This document shows, in pieces, positions 9,126-19,871 of a DNA stretch of 64,000 bases; position 1 is the stretch's first letter; every line of letters begins with the position of its first letter. The stretch spans positions 124,001-188,000 of the forward strand of contig NZ_BAYB01000011.1 in NCBI RefSeq assembly GCF_000685035.1, read 5' to 3'. The position numbers and the translations under genes are program-made. This DNA comes from Paraburkholderia ferrariae NBRC 106233. GTDB lineage: Bacteria; Pseudomonadota; Gammaproteobacteria; Burkholderiales; Burkholderiaceae. Below the pieces are notes generated by a model. That model did no database searches. It saw only the letters and a list, made by a program, of their open reading frames with translations, and was not told where the DNA came from.

Positions 9126-10451
9126 ATGAAACCAGCCTTCCGCACCGCATTGCGCATGCTCGGCGCGGGCGCCATCGCCGCCGCGGGCGCAAGCGCCGTT
9201 CACGCGCAGAGCGTGACCATCGCGATGTTGAACAACCCGGACATGATCGAGCTGAAGAAGCTCTCGCCGGCCTTCGAAAAGGCCAATCCGGGCATCAAGC
9301 TGAACTGGGTGATTCTCGAAGAGAACGTGCTGCGCCAGCGCGCCACCACGGACATCACGACCAACAGCGGCCAGTTCGACGTGATGATGATCGGCACCTA
9401 CGAGGCGCCGCAGTGGGGCAAGCGCGGCTGGATCGTGCCGATGACGAACCTGCCCGCGAGCTATGACCTCGACGACGTCGTGAAGACGGCGCGCGACGGC
9501 CTCTCGTACAACGGCACGCTCTACGCGCTGCCGTTCTACGTCGAAAGCTCGATGACCTACTACCGCAAGGACCTGTTCGCGGCCAAGGGCCTCACGATGC
9601 CCGAGCAGCCGACCTACGACCAGATCCGCGAATTCGCCGACAAGCTCACCGACAAGGCGAGCGGCACCTACGGCATCTGCCTGCGCGGCAAGGCCGGCTG
9701 GGGCGAAAACATGGCCTACGTGACCACCCTGGCCAACACCTTCGGCGGGCGCTGGTTCGACGAGAAGTGGCACGCGCAGCTCACCACGCCCGAGTGGAAG
9801 AAGGCCGTGAACTTCTACGTTGACATGCTCAAGAAGGACGGCCCTCCGGGAGCGAGCTCGAACGGCTTCAACGAGAACCTCACGCTGATGTCCTCGGGCA
9901 AGTGCGCGATGTGGATCGACGCGACGGTGGCGGCAGGCATTCTGTACAACAAGCAGCAGTCGCAGGTGGCCGACAAGATCGGCTTCGCCGCCGCGCCGAT
10001 CGAAGTCACGCCGAACGGCTCGCACTGGCTGTGGTCGTGGGCGCTGGCCGTGCCGAAGTCGTCGAAGTCGCAGGACGCCGCGAAGAAGTTCATCGAATGG
10101 GCGACCTCGAAGGAATACATCGAGATGGTGGCGAAGGACGAGGGCTGGGGTTCCGTGCCGTCGGGTACGCGCACCTCGACCTATCAGCGTCCCGAGTACA
10201 AGGCCGCGGCTCCGTTCTCGGACTTCGTGCTGAAGGCCATCACGACGGCGGACCCGAACCATCCGACCGCCAAACCGGTGCCGTACACGGGTATCCAGTT
10301 CGTTGGCATTCCTGAATTCCAGTCGTTCGGCACTGTGGTCGGCCAGAACATTGCCGGCGCGCTGGCGGGGCAGATGAGCGTCGATCAGGCGCTCGCGGCG
10401 GGCAATGCCGCTGCCGACCGCGCCGTGATCCAGGCCGGCTACCAGAAGTAA
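9126..10451 (+). CDS. Polyol/sugar ABC transporter periplasmic binding protein
   Basis: Extracellular solute-binding protein family 1 receptor, resembling SmoE/MtlE receptors for sorbitol or mannitol. It has 441 residues, starting at 9126 after an AGGAGAC ribosome site. A signal peptide, MKPAFRTALRMLGAGAIAAA to 'SAVHAQ', is followed by 'VTIAMLNNPDMIELKKLSPAFEKANP' typical of the family and the late conserved block 'GSHWLWSWALAVPKSSKSQDAAKKFIEW'. It is followed by a hairpin and then the two permeases. The substrate is inferred from neighbouring polyol dehydrogenases and pentulose kinase, not from binding residues. Confidence 0.9.
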   Translation: MKPAFRTALRMLGAGAIAAAGASAVHAQSVTIAMLNNPDMIELKKLSPAFEKANPGIKLNWVILEENVLRQRATTDITTNSGQFDVMMIGTYEAPQWGKRGWIVPMTNLPASYDLDDVVKTARDGLSYNGTLYALPFYVESSMTYYRKDLFAAKGLTMPEQPTYDQIREFADKLTDKASGTYGICLRGKAGWGENMAYVTTLANTFGGRWFDEKWHAQLTTPEWKKAVNFYVDMLKKDGPPGASSNGFNENLTLMSSGKCAMWIDATVAAGILYNKQQSQVADKIGFAAAPIEVTPNGSHWLWSWALAVPKSSKSQDAAKKFIEWATSKEYIEMVAKDEGWGSVPSGTRTSTYQRPEYKAAAPFSDFVLKAITTADPNHPTAKPVPYTGIQFVGIPEFQSFGTVVGQNIAGALAGQMSVDQALAAGNAAADRAVIQAGYQK

Positions 10452-10491
10452 GCAGCAGGCAGTACGTGCAGTAACGCGACGCGACAGCCGA

Positions 10492-10518
10492 GCCGCCCGC
10501 CCCGCTCACCCGGGCGGC
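10492..10518 (+). other. Intercistronic stem-loop after the binding-protein gene
   Basis: GCCGCCCG (10492-10499) pairs with CGGGCGGC (10511-10518) around an 11-base loop, in the 130-base gap between the receptor gene and the first permease. No T-run follows. This position in ABC operons commonly protects the 3' end of the receptor mRNA and lets the receptor be made in excess; that role is inferred. Confidence 0.6.
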
Positions 10519-10581
10519 CGGCCCGCGTCACACGAAGTAGCGCTGCTCCCCGCGGCGCACAAGCAAAGGGTGGTCACGATC

Positions 10582-11523
10582 ATGCGTCATCTCCATCTCC
10601 CCATGCCAGTTCTCCATCGAGCCCGCAATCCCCAGTCCCAGCAGGTCGAGTCGCGAAAATCGGCCTCGCGCTGGCTGGTCTCGCCCTCCGTCGCCATCCT
10701 GCTGCTGTGGATGACGATTCCGCTCGCGATGACCATCTGGTATTCGTTCACGCGCTATAACCTGCTCAATCCCGACCTGAAGGGATTTGCCGGTATCGAC
10801 AACTACAAATTCCTCGCGACCGACCCGTCGTTCCTGCCTTCGATTGCGCACACGCTAGAACTGATCGTGGCGGTGCTCGTGATCACCGTGGTGGGCGGCG
10901 TGCTGATGGCCGTGCTGTTCGACCGCAAGTTCTACGGCCAGGGCGTGGCGCGGCTCTTCGCGATCGCGCCGTTCTTCGTGATGCCGACGGTTTCCGCGCT
11001 GATCTGGAAGAACATGATCCTGCACCCGGTGTACGGGCTCGTGGCCATCGCCATGCGCGCCGTGGGTCTCACGCCGATCGACTGGTTCGCCCAATATCCG
11101 CTCACCGCCGTCATCATGATCGTGGCGTGGCAATGGCTGCCGTTCGCATTCCTGATCTTGTTCACGGCAATCCAGTCGCTCGACCAGGAGCAGAAGGAAG
11201 CCGCGAAAATCGACGGTGCGGGCGCCATCGCCATGTTCTTCTACATCACGCTGCCGCACCTGCGCCGTGCGATTGCCGTGGTGGTGATGATGGAAACCAT
11301 CTTCCTGCTGTCGATCTTCGCCGAGATCTACACCACGACCGGCGGCGGGCCCGGCAACGCGACCACCAACCTCACTTACCTGATCTACTCGATGGGCCTG
11401 CAGCAGTTCGACGTGGGCATCGCTTCCGCGGGCGGCATTCTGGCTGTCGTGCTGGCGAACATCGTGTCGTTCTTCCTCGTGCGCATGCTCGCGCGCAACC
11501 TCAAAGGGGAGTACGAAAAATGA
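10582..11523 (+). CDS. Polyol/sugar ABC transporter permease (MalF type)
   Basis: Inner-membrane subunit of the importer. It has 313 residues with six predicted transmembrane segments, the first at 'SPSVAILLLWMTIPLAMTIWYSF'. The cytoplasmic EAA loop is 'EAAKIDGAGAIAMFFYITLPHLR' (residues about 208-230), which docks on the ATPase. The ATG at 10582 was taken; a GTG four codons earlier is possible because AAAGGG overlaps it. Its stop overlaps the start of the next permease (ATGA), so the two are coupled. Confidence 0.9.
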   Translation: MRHLHLPMPVLHRARNPQSQQVESRKSASRWLVSPSVAILLLWMTIPLAMTIWYSFTRYNLLNPDLKGFAGIDNYKFLATDPSFLPSIAHTLELIVAVLVITVVGGVLMAVLFDRKFYGQGVARLFAIAPFFVMPTVSALIWKNMILHPVYGLVAIAMRAVGLTPIDWFAQYPLTAVIMIVAWQWLPFAFLILFTAIQSLDQEQKEAAKIDGAGAIAMFFYITLPHLRRAIAVVVMMETIFLLSIFAEIYTTTGGGPGNATTNLTYLIYSMGLQQFDVGIASAGGILAVVLANIVSFFLVRMLARNLKGEYEK

Positions 11524-12398
11524 GCCAAATCACCGCTTCTCCCGCACGCGCGCCCGAGTCGCCGCACGCGGTCAACCGTTCTTCGCCGCTGCAGTTCATC
11601 GGCCGCGTGTTGCCGGGCGTGCTCGCGTGGATCATCGCGCTCGCGCTGTTCTTCCCGATCTTCTGGATGGCGATCACGGCGTTCAAGACCGAGCAGCAGG
11701 CGTATGTGCCGTCGATCTTCTTCATGCCGACGCTCGACAGCTTCCGTGAAGTGTTCGCGCGCAGCAACTACTTCGCGTTCGCATGGAACTCGGTGCTGAT
11801 CTCGGCCGGCGTGACGGTGGTGTGCCTGATCTTCGCCGTGCCCGCGGCTTACGCGATGGCGTTCTTCCCGAACCAGCGCACGCAGAAAGTGCTGCTGTGG
11901 ATGCTCTCGACGAAGATGATGCCTTCGGTGGGCGTGCTCGTGCCGATCTATCTGCTGTGGAAGAACACGGGGCTGCTCGACACGGTGAGCGGACTCATCA
12001 TCGTCTATACGCTCATCAACCTGCCGATTGCGGTGTGGATGACCTACACGTACTTCAACGAGATTCCGCGCGACATTCTCGAAGCGGGCCGCATGGACGG
12101 CGCCGCAACGTGGCAGGAGATCGTCTACCTGCTGATGCCGATGGCGGTGCCGGGGCTCGCCTCGACCGCGCTCCTGCTCGTGATCCTTTCGTGGAACGAA
12201 GCGTTCTGGAGCATCAACCTTTCGAGTTCGAACGCCGCGCCGCTGACCGTGTTCATCGCCTCGTATTCGAGTCCCGAAGGGCTCTTCTGGGCCAAGCTTT
12301 CCGCGGCGTCGCTGCTGGCGGTGGCGCCGGTGCTGATCGTCGGCTGGCTCTCGCAGAAGCAGCTCGTTCGCGGCCTCACCTTCGGGGCGGTCAAATGA
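11520..12398 (+). CDS. Polyol/sugar ABC transporter permease (MalG type)
   Basis: Second permease subunit of the same importer. The 292-residue protein has six hydrophobic segments and the EAA loop 'EAGRMDGAATWQEIVYLLMPMAVPGL' near residue 190. It starts on the ATGA overlap with the upstream permease, and its own stop overlaps the start of the HAD phosphatase in the same way. That gives an unbroken translationally coupled block. Confidence 0.9.
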   Translation: MSQITASPARAPESPHAVNRSSPLQFIGRVLPGVLAWIIALALFFPIFWMAITAFKTEQQAYVPSIFFMPTLDSFREVFARSNYFAFAWNSVLISAGVTVVCLIFAVPAAYAMAFFPNQRTQKVLLWMLSTKMMPSVGVLVPIYLLWKNTGLLDTVSGLIIVYTLINLPIAVWMTYTYFNEIPRDILEAGRMDGAATWQEIVYLLMPMAVPGLASTALLLVILSWNEAFWSINLSSSNAAPLTVFIASYSSPEGLFWAKLSAASLLAVAPVLIVGWLSQKQLVRGLTFGAVK

Positions 12399-13081
12399 CG
12401 CGGATTGCGGCACTGATCTGCGATTGCGACGGCGTGCTGATCGACAGCGAAGCGGTGGCGGCACGCGTGCTCGTGCGCGAACTCGAAGCGCGCTGGCCCG
12501 GCGCCGAGGTCGCGCCGGTCGTGATGCCGCTCCTCGGCCAGCGCATCGAGCACGTGCTGGGCGGCGCCGGCGAAGCCCTCGGGCGCACGCTCACGGCGGC
12601 CGATGTGGCCGCGATCGGCGTGGCGGCCGAGCGCGAGGCCCAGGACGCGCCGCTCTTTCCCGGCGTGGCGGCGGCGCTCGCGGCCATCGCGCTTACCCAG
12701 GCGTGCGCGAGCAACAGCTATACGGCCGTGGTGCGGGCGGTGCTCGCGCGCAACGGACTCGACCGGTTCTTCGGCGACCGCGTGTATTGCGCCGATCAGG
12801 TGGCGAGGCCCAAGCCCGCGCCGGATGTCTATCTCGCCGCGGCGCACGGCATGGGCGTGGTGCCCGACGCGTGCATCGTCGTCGAGGACAGCGTGGCGGG
12901 CGTGAGCGCCGCGCGTGCGGCGGGCATGACCGTGCTGGGCTTCGTGGGCGGCACCCATGTAGGTCACGCGCACGACGAGGCGCTGCGCGAAGCCGGTGCG
13001 GCGGAAATTTTCGGCGAGATGAGCGCGCTGCCCGCACGGGTGGCGTACTGGATGCAAAAGGCGCAAGCCACGTCGCACTGA
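12395..13081 (+). CDS. HAD-superfamily sugar-phosphate phosphatase
   Basis: Haloacid-dehalogenase family hydrolase, probably a phosphatase or beta-phosphoglucomutase-like enzyme. The 228-residue protein has motif I 'ICDCDGVLIDSE' (nucleophile Asp at residue 10, with Asp at 12), motif II 'CASNS', the motif III Lys in 'ARPKPAPDVYLAAA' and motif IV 'CIVVEDSVAGVSAARAAGM'. HAD proteins of this type accompany sorbitol/mannitol importers, where they are thought to clear misphosphorylated or dead-end sugar phosphates. It overlaps the upstream permease by four bases. Confidence 0.88.
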   Translation: MTRIAALICDCDGVLIDSEAVAARVLVRELEARWPGAEVAPVVMPLLGQRIEHVLGGAGEALGRTLTAADVAAIGVAAEREAQDAPLFPGVAAALAAIALTQACASNSYTAVVRAVLARNGLDRFFGDRVYCADQVARPKPAPDVYLAAAHGMGVVPDACIVVEDSVAGVSAARAAGMTVLGFVGGTHVGHAHDEALREAGAAEIFGEMSALPARVAYWMQKAQATSH

Positions 13082-13175
13082 GCGGCGCCTGGCTTGAGCG
13101 GTAATGGATGGTAGCGGGCGGTGACCGGCAAATACCGGCGGGTGCCCCCACATGAGCAATGAACGGAGACACATC

Positions 13176-14285
<1,110 letters not shown>

Positions 14286-14366
14286 GCGCCCCGACCGGTC
14301 GTTGTGGATCTGAGCGCCGCCGCAGGGGCGGCGCCGTACCGAGTTTGACTGTGGTTGCCCTTCTTC

Positions 14367-14391
14367 GCCCGCTTTATGCGGGCCTTTTTTT
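14367..14391 (+). terminator. Intrinsic terminator of the polyol uptake operon
   Basis: GCCCGC (14367-14372), a short TTTAT loop and GCGGGC (14378-14383), followed by seven or more Ts. It lies between the convergent ATPase and regulator genes. Confidence 0.9.
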
Positions 14392-14417
14392 GTCCTGGGG
14401 TTGCAGCGAACCCGACG

Positions 14418-15365
14418 CTAGACTTCGAGCGCCGCCTTCGCGCAGGCCTCGTCGGTGACGAGCCCGGATAGCCACCCGCCCTTGAGCGCAGCGATCACCG
14501 CATCGCGCTTTCTCGCGCCGCCCGCAAAGCCGATGGTCGGGCGCCTCGGCGGCGAGTCGAGATGCACGCTCGTCACGCGCCGCCCCGTGGGCGAATCCAC
14601 GCGGCGGCCCGCGGCGTCGATGGGCAGTCCGAGCATTTCGGCGATGGCGCCGAGCCCCATCAACTCGCGCACTTCGGCGGCCGTAATGAAGCCGTCTTCA
14701 TGCAGCGGGCAATGCTCGCCGATATTGCCGATCCCGACGAACGCCACGTCGGCGTCGCCCGAGAGCGATTCGACAATGCGATAGAGCCGGTGATTGCACC
14801 ACTGCGCGCGTTCGGCCTCGTTGTCGGCAATGAGCGGCGCGGGCAGCAGGAAGTGCTTGCCGCCCGTCTTCTCGGAGATATGCAGCGCCACGTCGTAGCG
14901 ATTCGACGAACCGTCCTGCGCAATTGCGCCCACCATCGAAACGAGCCGGTGCTGCGGGCGGTCGAGCTGCGCGATCTGATCGACGGCCGCCTTGAGGGTC
15001 CGGCCGCTGCTCACCGCGACCACCATCGGCCGCTCTTCGGCGAGGTAGCGCTCCATCACCTGGGCGCCGGCCACGGCGAGCTTGCGATCGACCTCCTCGG
15101 GCGTGTCGTTGTCGACGGGGACGACCTCGCACACCGAAAGTCCATAGCGCTTCGAAAGCCGGTCCGCGAGCGCGAGGCAGTCCGCCAGTTGATGATCGAC
15201 CCGCACGCGGATCAGGTTTTTTTCGACGGCGAAGGCAACGAGCCGCTGCGCAACGGGCCGCGAGACCTGCAGCTTCTCGGCGATTTCGTTCTGCGTATTG
15301 CCGGCCACGTAGTAGAGCCACGCGGCGCGGGTGGCGAGATCGAGTTTTTCGGTGGACTTGGGCAC
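14418..15365 (-). CDS. SorC/DeoR-type sugar-responsive transcriptional regulator
   Basis: DNA-binding regulator with an N-terminal helix-turn-helix and a C-terminal sugar-phosphate sensing domain. In the 315-residue protein the HTH is 'TQNEIAEKLQVSRPVAQRLV' (residues about 23-42). The C-terminal domain shows 'VVAVSSGRTLKAAVDQI', 'VGIGNIGEHCPLHEDGFI' and 'TIGFAGGARKRDAVIAALKGG', all typical of SorC effector domains. It is the third gene of the leftward operon dalD-xylB-regulator and is convergent with the importer operon. The paired operators at 8142 and 18637 are its likely targets; its effector may be a pentulose or hexulose phosphate. Confidence 0.88.
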   Translation of the reverse strand: MPKSTEKLDLATRAAWLYYVAGNTQNEIAEKLQVSRPVAQRLVAFAVEKNLIRVRVDHQLADCLALADRLSKRYGLSVCEVVPVDNDTPEEVDRKLAVAGAQVMERYLAEERPMVVAVSSGRTLKAAVDQIAQLDRPQHRLVSMVGAIAQDGSSNRYDVALHISEKTGGKHFLLPAPLIADNEAERAQWCNHRLYRIVESLSGDADVAFVGIGNIGEHCPLHEDGFITAAEVRELMGLGAIAEMLGLPIDAAGRRVDSPTGRRVTSVHLDSPPRRPTIGFAGGARKRDAVIAALKGGWLSGLVTDEACAKAALEV

Positions 15366-15430
15366 GGTGTTCTCAGGCGTCGAGGCGAAGGGGCACAGTG
15401 AGGCGGGTGCGGCGGCGCATGCGGCGAGGC

Positions 15431-16912
15431 TCAGGCCAGCCGCTCGCGCGAGCGCTCGAAGAGCGGCCTCACGTGGCGGTAGAGCGCGCGGTACGACTCC
15501 AGCCGCTCGCGCAGCGCGGCGTGACGTGCGGCGTTCGGCGTGTATTCGGCCACGACGGGCGGCTTCGTCAGCACCTCGCCCGGGGCGCCGCCCGCGGCGA
15601 GCCAGCCCAGCCGCGCCGCGCCGAGCGCCGCGCCCGTTTCGCCGCCGCCGTGCTGGCGCGTGGGCGTGTCGAACGCATCGGCCACGAGTTGCGCCCAGTA
15701 GGCGCTGCGCGCGCCGCCGCCGAGCATCGAGAGCGCGCCGACTTCGGTGCCCGCTGCCGCGAGCGCGTCGAGCCCGTCGGTGAGCGCGAGCGTCACGCCC
15801 TCGAGCACCGCGTAGCCGAGCAGCGCGCGGTCGGTGGCGTGCGTCATGCCGAAGAACACGCCTTGCGCGTAGGGGTCGTTATGCGGCGTGCGCTCGCCCG
15901 AAAGATAAGGCAGGAAGAGCGGCGCGTCGGCAAGCGCCGCGGCCGGGAGCTTTTCGACTTCGGGGAGCAGCGTGGGCTCGTCGGTGCCGGTGAGCTTGCA
16001 GACCCAGCGCAGGCAGCTCGCGGCCGAAAGCACGACGCTCATCTGGTGCCAGCGGTCGGGAATCGCGTGGCAAAACGCGTGCACGGCCGAGGCGGGATTC
16101 GGCCGGAAGCGGTCGCCCACCACGCACAGCACGCCGGAGGTGCCGAGCGAGACGAAGCCGTCGCCGGGCTGCGTCGCGCCGATGCCGATGGCGCTCGTGG
16201 CATTGTCGCCGCCGCCCGCGGCCACGATCACGTCCTCGCGCAGGCCGAATTCGCGCGCGATCTCGGGCAGGAGCGTGCCGGAGGGCGCGCTGCCTTCGGC
16301 GAGCGCGGGCATCTGCGCGCGCGTCATGTTGCAGGCGTCGAGCAGCGCGTCGGACCAGTCGCGCTTCGCGACGTCGAGCCACAGCGTGCCCGCCGCATCC
16401 GAAGGATCGGACACCTTGCCGCCCGTGAGGCGTAGGCGCAGATAGTCCTTCGGCAGCAGCACGCAGGCCGTGTCGCGGAAGAGGTGCGGTTCGTGGCGCG
16501 CGACCCAGAGGAGCTTGGGCGCGGTGAAGCCCGGCATCGCCAGATTGCCGGCGATGCGATGCAGTTGCGGCGCGCGCGCGGTGAGTTCGGCGCATTCGTC
16601 CACGGCGCGCATGTCGTTCCAGAGGATCGCGGGGCGCAGCACGTTGTCGTGCTTGTCGAGCAGGACGGCGCCGTGCATCTGCCCCGAGAGGCCGATGCCG
16701 CGCACCTGTGCGAACTCGGCGGGATGTTTGTCGCGCAGCGCGGCGAGCGCGCGGCGCGTACCGTCCCACCAGTCGGCGGGATTCTGCTCGGCCCAGCGCG
16801 CATGGGGACGCGAGACCACGAACGGCGAGCCGGCAGTGCCGATCACCCGGCCATCGGGCGCGAGCAGCAGGACTTTTACTTCGGAGGTGCCGAGGTCGAT
16901 GCCAAGATACAT
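15431..16912 (-). CDS. xylB: Xylulokinase
   Basis: Phosphorylates D-xylulose to xylulose 5-phosphate for the pentose phosphate pathway. The 493-residue FGGY kinase starts MYLGIDLGTSEVKVLLL. It has 'GIGLSGQMHGAVLLD' (residues about 72-86), 'PAILWNDMRAVDEC', 'FVSLGTSGVLCVVG' near 260 and 'PYLSGERTPHNDP' near 345, all characteristic of XylB. It lies downstream of the arabinitol-type dehydrogenase that would make its substrate and 65 bases before the regulator. The 235-base gap to dalD (16913-17147) holds nothing recognisable. Confidence 0.94.
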   Translation of the reverse strand: MYLGIDLGTSEVKVLLLAPDGRVIGTAGSPFVVSRPHARWAEQNPADWWDGTRRALAALRDKHPAEFAQVRGIGLSGQMHGAVLLDKHDNVLRPAILWNDMRAVDECAELTARAPQLHRIAGNLAMPGFTAPKLLWVARHEPHLFRDTACVLLPKDYLRLRLTGGKVSDPSDAAGTLWLDVAKRDWSDALLDACNMTRAQMPALAEGSAPSGTLLPEIAREFGLREDVIVAAGGGDNATSAIGIGATQPGDGFVSLGTSGVLCVVGDRFRPNPASAVHAFCHAIPDRWHQMSVVLSAASCLRWVCKLTGTDEPTLLPEVEKLPAAALADAPLFLPYLSGERTPHNDPYAQGVFFGMTHATDRALLGYAVLEGVTLALTDGLDALAAAGTEVGALSMLGGGARSAYWAQLVADAFDTPTRQHGGGETGAALGAARLGWLAAGGAPGEVLTKPPVVAEYTPNAARHAALRERLESYRALYRHVRPLFERSRERLA

Positions 16913-17147
16913 GGGCGCGGGCTATGTCGTGGAGAAGGATGCGCTACTTTAGCCGTGCCGGCGCCGCCGCGCCATGCGCGGCGACCCGGGGCGCGAAAGC
17001 GCGTTGCCGCGCGGTCGTCGGGCAGCGCGGTTAGAGACGATGGCCGCGTTTTACCGTCAAGCCACAAGCGGCAGGAGACGCGCTTCGCGGGGTGTGCAAT
17101 GTGGAGCGTCGGAGCGTTGTCTCTGCACGCCGATTCAGGACGCCGCT

Positions 17148-18560
17148 TCAGGACGCAACCGGGCAGCCGCGCGCTGCCAGCCAGCCATCGACGCGGGCCA
17201 GTGCCTCGCGCAGCGCGAGCGCGAGCGCCGGGTTGCCCGCCAGGCCGCCCCACAGCAGCTTGTCGGCGCAGAAGACCGCGAGCGGGTCCTGCGCTTCGAG
17301 CATGCGGTGCGTCGCGGCTTCGTCCATCACGCCATCCTGGTAGCGGTAGGGCAGCGTGCCTTGTTGCCAGCGTGCGAGAAAGCGCAGGAAGAGCGCGGGC
17401 AGCATGGCCGTGGCGGCCGGCGTGGCGCCTGCCGCAATGCGCTGCGCGAGCGTGGGCGCAATGAAGCCGGGGATCTTCGAGAAGCCGTCGGCGGCCACGC
17501 GCTGGTTCGTGTCCTGGATATACGGATTGCTGAAGCGGTCCAGCACCACGTCGCGGTATTTCGCGAGATCGAGCGGGCTGGGCGTGAGGCACGGAATCAC
17601 GTCTTCGGTCACGTACTCGCGCGCGAAACTGCGGATGTCGGCGTCGTTCGTGCCTTCGTGAATGTAGTCGAGGCCGATCAGCGTGCCGGCCCACGCAATG
17701 CAGCTATGCGTGGCGTTGAGGATGCGGATCTTGGCCTCTTCGTAAGGCATCACCGACTCCACCATCTCCGCGCCCGCGCGCTCCCATGCGGGACGCCCCG
17801 CGCAGAAGTGATCTTCGATCACCCATTGGATGAACGATTCGCCCATTACCGGGCAGGCGTCGTCGAAGCCGGTCGCGGCTTTCACGCGCTCGCGCACGTC
17901 GGGCGTGGGGCGCGGCGTGATGCGGTCCACCATCGAGTCGGGGCAGGCCGTGTTCGCGTCGAACCAGTCGCGCAGTTCGGTGGCGCCGCGCAGCGCGAGG
18001 AACTCGCGCATGCCCGCGTGAAAGCGCTTGCCGTTGCTGCGCAGGTTGTCGCAGGTCTGCAGCGTGACGGGGCCGCCGTTGCGCGCGCGGCGCGCTTCGA
18101 GAATGGCCGCGAGCGCGCCGTAAATGGTCGTGCGTCCGCCGTTCAGGTCGGCGGCAATGTCGGGGTTCGCGGTGTCGAGGCGGTCGTGCTCGTCGAGGTA
18201 ATAGCCGCCCTCGGTCACGGTGAACGAAATGATCTTGCAGGCCGGGTCGGCGCCCGCCTCGATCAGGCCCGCGAGGTCGGCGGACCACGGCAGCACGCGC
18301 GTGATCGAGCGGATCGTCTCGTAGTGGCGCTCGCCCTGCGGCGTCACCGTTTCGAGCGTATAGACGCCTTGCTGGGCGGCGAGGGCGTCGAGCACGGCGT
18401 TCATGTCCGGGCGGATATTGCCGACCGTGAGCGACCAGGGCGCTTCGCCAGGCGCGCGCGCGAGGTTGACGCGGTGCAGATACCACGCCTGGTGCGCGCG
18501 GTGAAACGAACCGGCACCGATGTGCAGGATCACGTTTGCGCCGCTTTGTTCGCTAGTCAT
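17148..18560 (-). CDS. dalD: D-arabinitol 4-dehydrogenase (mannitol dehydrogenase family)
   Basis: NAD-dependent long-chain polyol dehydrogenase, probably D-arabinitol to D-xylulose, with activity on mannitol possible. The 470-residue protein begins with a Rossmann-like '[19 protein letters not shown]' (residues about 10-28) and carries the family's catalytic '[10 protein letters not shown]' (Lys-x4-Asn-x2-His) near residue 273, followed by '[15 protein letters not shown]'. It sits directly before xylB, which supports the arabinitol-to-xylulose assignment. It is transcribed leftward from a promoter-operator almost identical to that of the uptake operon 10 kb away. Confidence 0.9.
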   Translation of the reverse strand: MTSEQSGANVILHIGAGSFHRAHQAWYLHRVNLARAPGEAPWSLTVGNIRPDMNAVLDALAAQQGVYTLETVTPQGERHYETIRSITRVLPWSADLAGLIEAGADPACKIISFTVTEGGYYLDEHDRLDTANPDIAADLNGGRTTIYGALAAILEARRARNGGPVTLQTCDNLRSNGKRFHAGMREFLALRGATELRDWFDANTACPDSMVDRITPRPTPDVRERVKAATGFDDACPVMGESFIQWVIEDHFCAGRPAWERAGAEMVESVMPYEEAKIRILNATHSCIAWAGTLIGLDYIHEGTNDADIRSFAREYVTEDVIPCLTPSPLDLAKYRDVVLDRFSNPYIQDTNQRVAADGFSKIPGFIAPTLAQRIAAGATPAATAMLPALFLRFLARWQQGTLPYRYQDGVMDEAATHRMLEAQDPLAVFCADKLLWGGLAGNPALALALREALARVDGWLAARGCPVAS

Positions 18561-18636
18561 GTGTGTCTCCAGAGAGGCGGAGTGCGCGCATTGCCTGCGC
18601 GTCTGTCTGTGATGGATGGTGATTCGGGATCTCGGT

Positions 18637-18650
18637 AGAGCAATTGCTCT
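18637..18650. promoter_or_regulatory. Perfect palindromic operator of the dalD operon
   Basis: AGAGCAATTGCTCT, a perfect 14-bp palindrome 76 bases upstream of dalD, just downstream of the predicted transcription start. It is related to the element at 8142-8155 and set at the same distance from the same -10 sequence. Candidate binding site of the SorC-type regulator. Confidence 0.65.
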
Positions 18651-18662
18651 TGCAATGAACGA

Positions 18663-18691
18663 ATGATCGTATCGAGCTAAACGAAAGTCAA
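18663..18691 (-). promoter_or_regulatory. Promoter of the dalD-xylB-regulator operon
   Basis: On the reverse strand: -35 TTGACT (18691-18686), a 17-base spacer and -10 GATCAT (18668-18663). The -10 and flanking bases (CGATCATTCG) are identical to those of the promoter at 8101-8129. Confidence 0.65.
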
Positions 18692-18866
18692 GAAGGGTTT
18701 AGGCAAGTTTCCGTGGCGCAGCGCGGCGCGCCCGCGCCTGCGCCATGCGCGCGAGCGGGTGCGCGGCGGGCGGTTGCGCCGATGTTGTGGTGCACAAGAG
18801 AGATTGCCTTGCCGGCGGTGGGTCGGTGGGGCGCCGGGCAAAAGAAAGAGAGGGCGGCGGCCGCGG

Positions 18867-19871
18867 TCAGCCGCCGATGCGCTCCACGGCCGCGAGCGCC
18901 TGCGCGGTCGCATCGGGCGCGCAGCAATCCACGACGATGCGCTCCGGCATCGCGCGCAGCCACGTGAGCTGGCGCTTGCAGAGCTGGCGCGTGGCGAAGA
19001 TTCCCTTGTCGCGCAGGGTGTCGTAGTCGATGGCGCCGTCGAGGTATTCCCAGACCTGGCGGTAGCCCACGCAGCGCATCGAGGGGAGGTTCGGGTTCAG
19101 GTCGCCGCGCGCGCGCAGGGCCTTCACCTCGTCGATGAGGCCGGCGGCCAGCATCGCGTCGAAACGCTGCGCGATGCGTGCGTGCAGCACGCTGCGCTCG
19201 GACGGCTCCAGCGCGACCGGCACGAAGCGGTAGCGCGCGGCTTCGTCGTCGCGCGGCGAGGGCGCGGCCAGCAGTGCCGACATCGGCCGGCCCGTGAGCC
19301 GGTAGATTTCCAGGGCGCGCTGGATGCGCTGCGAGTCGTTCGGGGCGAGACGCGCGGCCGTTTCGGGATCGACCGCGGCGAGGCGCGCGTGCAGCGCGGG
19401 CCAGCCGTCGCGGGCCGCTTCGGCGTCGAGCGCCGCGCGGACTTCGGCGTCGGCGCCCGGCAGGTCGTTCAGGCCCTGGGTGAGCGCGCGGTAGTAGAGC
19501 ATCGTGCCGCCCACCAGCAGCGGCACGTTGCCCCGCGCCACGATCTCGCCCGTCACGCGCAGCGCGTCGGCGCGAAAGCTCGCGGCGGAGTAGGCGTCGG
19601 CGGGATCGACGATATCGATCAGGTGATGGACCGCGGCGGTGCGTTCTCCGGCCGACGGCTTGGCCGTGCCGATATCCATCTCGCGATAGACGAGCGCCGA
19701 ATCCACGCTGACGATTTCCACCGCGCGCCCGCGCGCAGCCGATTGCGCGGCATAGGCGAGCGCCGCCGCCGTTTTGCCGGAGGCGGTCGGGCCGAGCAGG
19801 CAGGCGACGGGCAGCGCGTCGGTGCCGGCGTTGCCGCCGGAGGGGACGGCCTCGTTCGTGGACCGCGTCAT
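18867..19871 (-). CDS. miaA: tRNA dimethylallyltransferase
   Basis: Transfers an isopentenyl group to A37 of tRNAs reading UNN codons. The 334-residue protein has the P-loop '[15 protein letters not shown]' (about 25-39), '[20 protein letters not shown]', '[16 protein letters not shown]' and the late '[17 protein letters not shown]' and '[14 protein letters not shown]' blocks, all MiaA hallmarks. Its start overlaps the mutL stop, giving the common mutL-miaA operon. An N-terminal extension of about 20 residues precedes the P-loop. Confidence 0.96.
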   Translation of the reverse strand: MTRSTNEAVPSGGNAGTDALPVACLLGPTASGKTAAALAYAAQSAARGRAVEIVSVDSALVYREMDIGTAKPSAGERTAAVHHLIDIVDPADAYSAASFRADALRVTGEIVARGNVPLLVGGTMLYYRALTQGLNDLPGADAEVRAALDAEAARDGWPALHARLAAVDPETAARLAPNDSQRIQRALEIYRLTGRPMSALLAAPSPRDDEAARYRFVPVALEPSERSVLHARIAQRFDAMLAAGLIDEVKALRARGDLNPNLPSMRCVGYRQVWEYLDGAIDYDTLRDKGIFATRQLCKRQLTWLRAMPERIVVDCCAPDATAQALAAVERIGG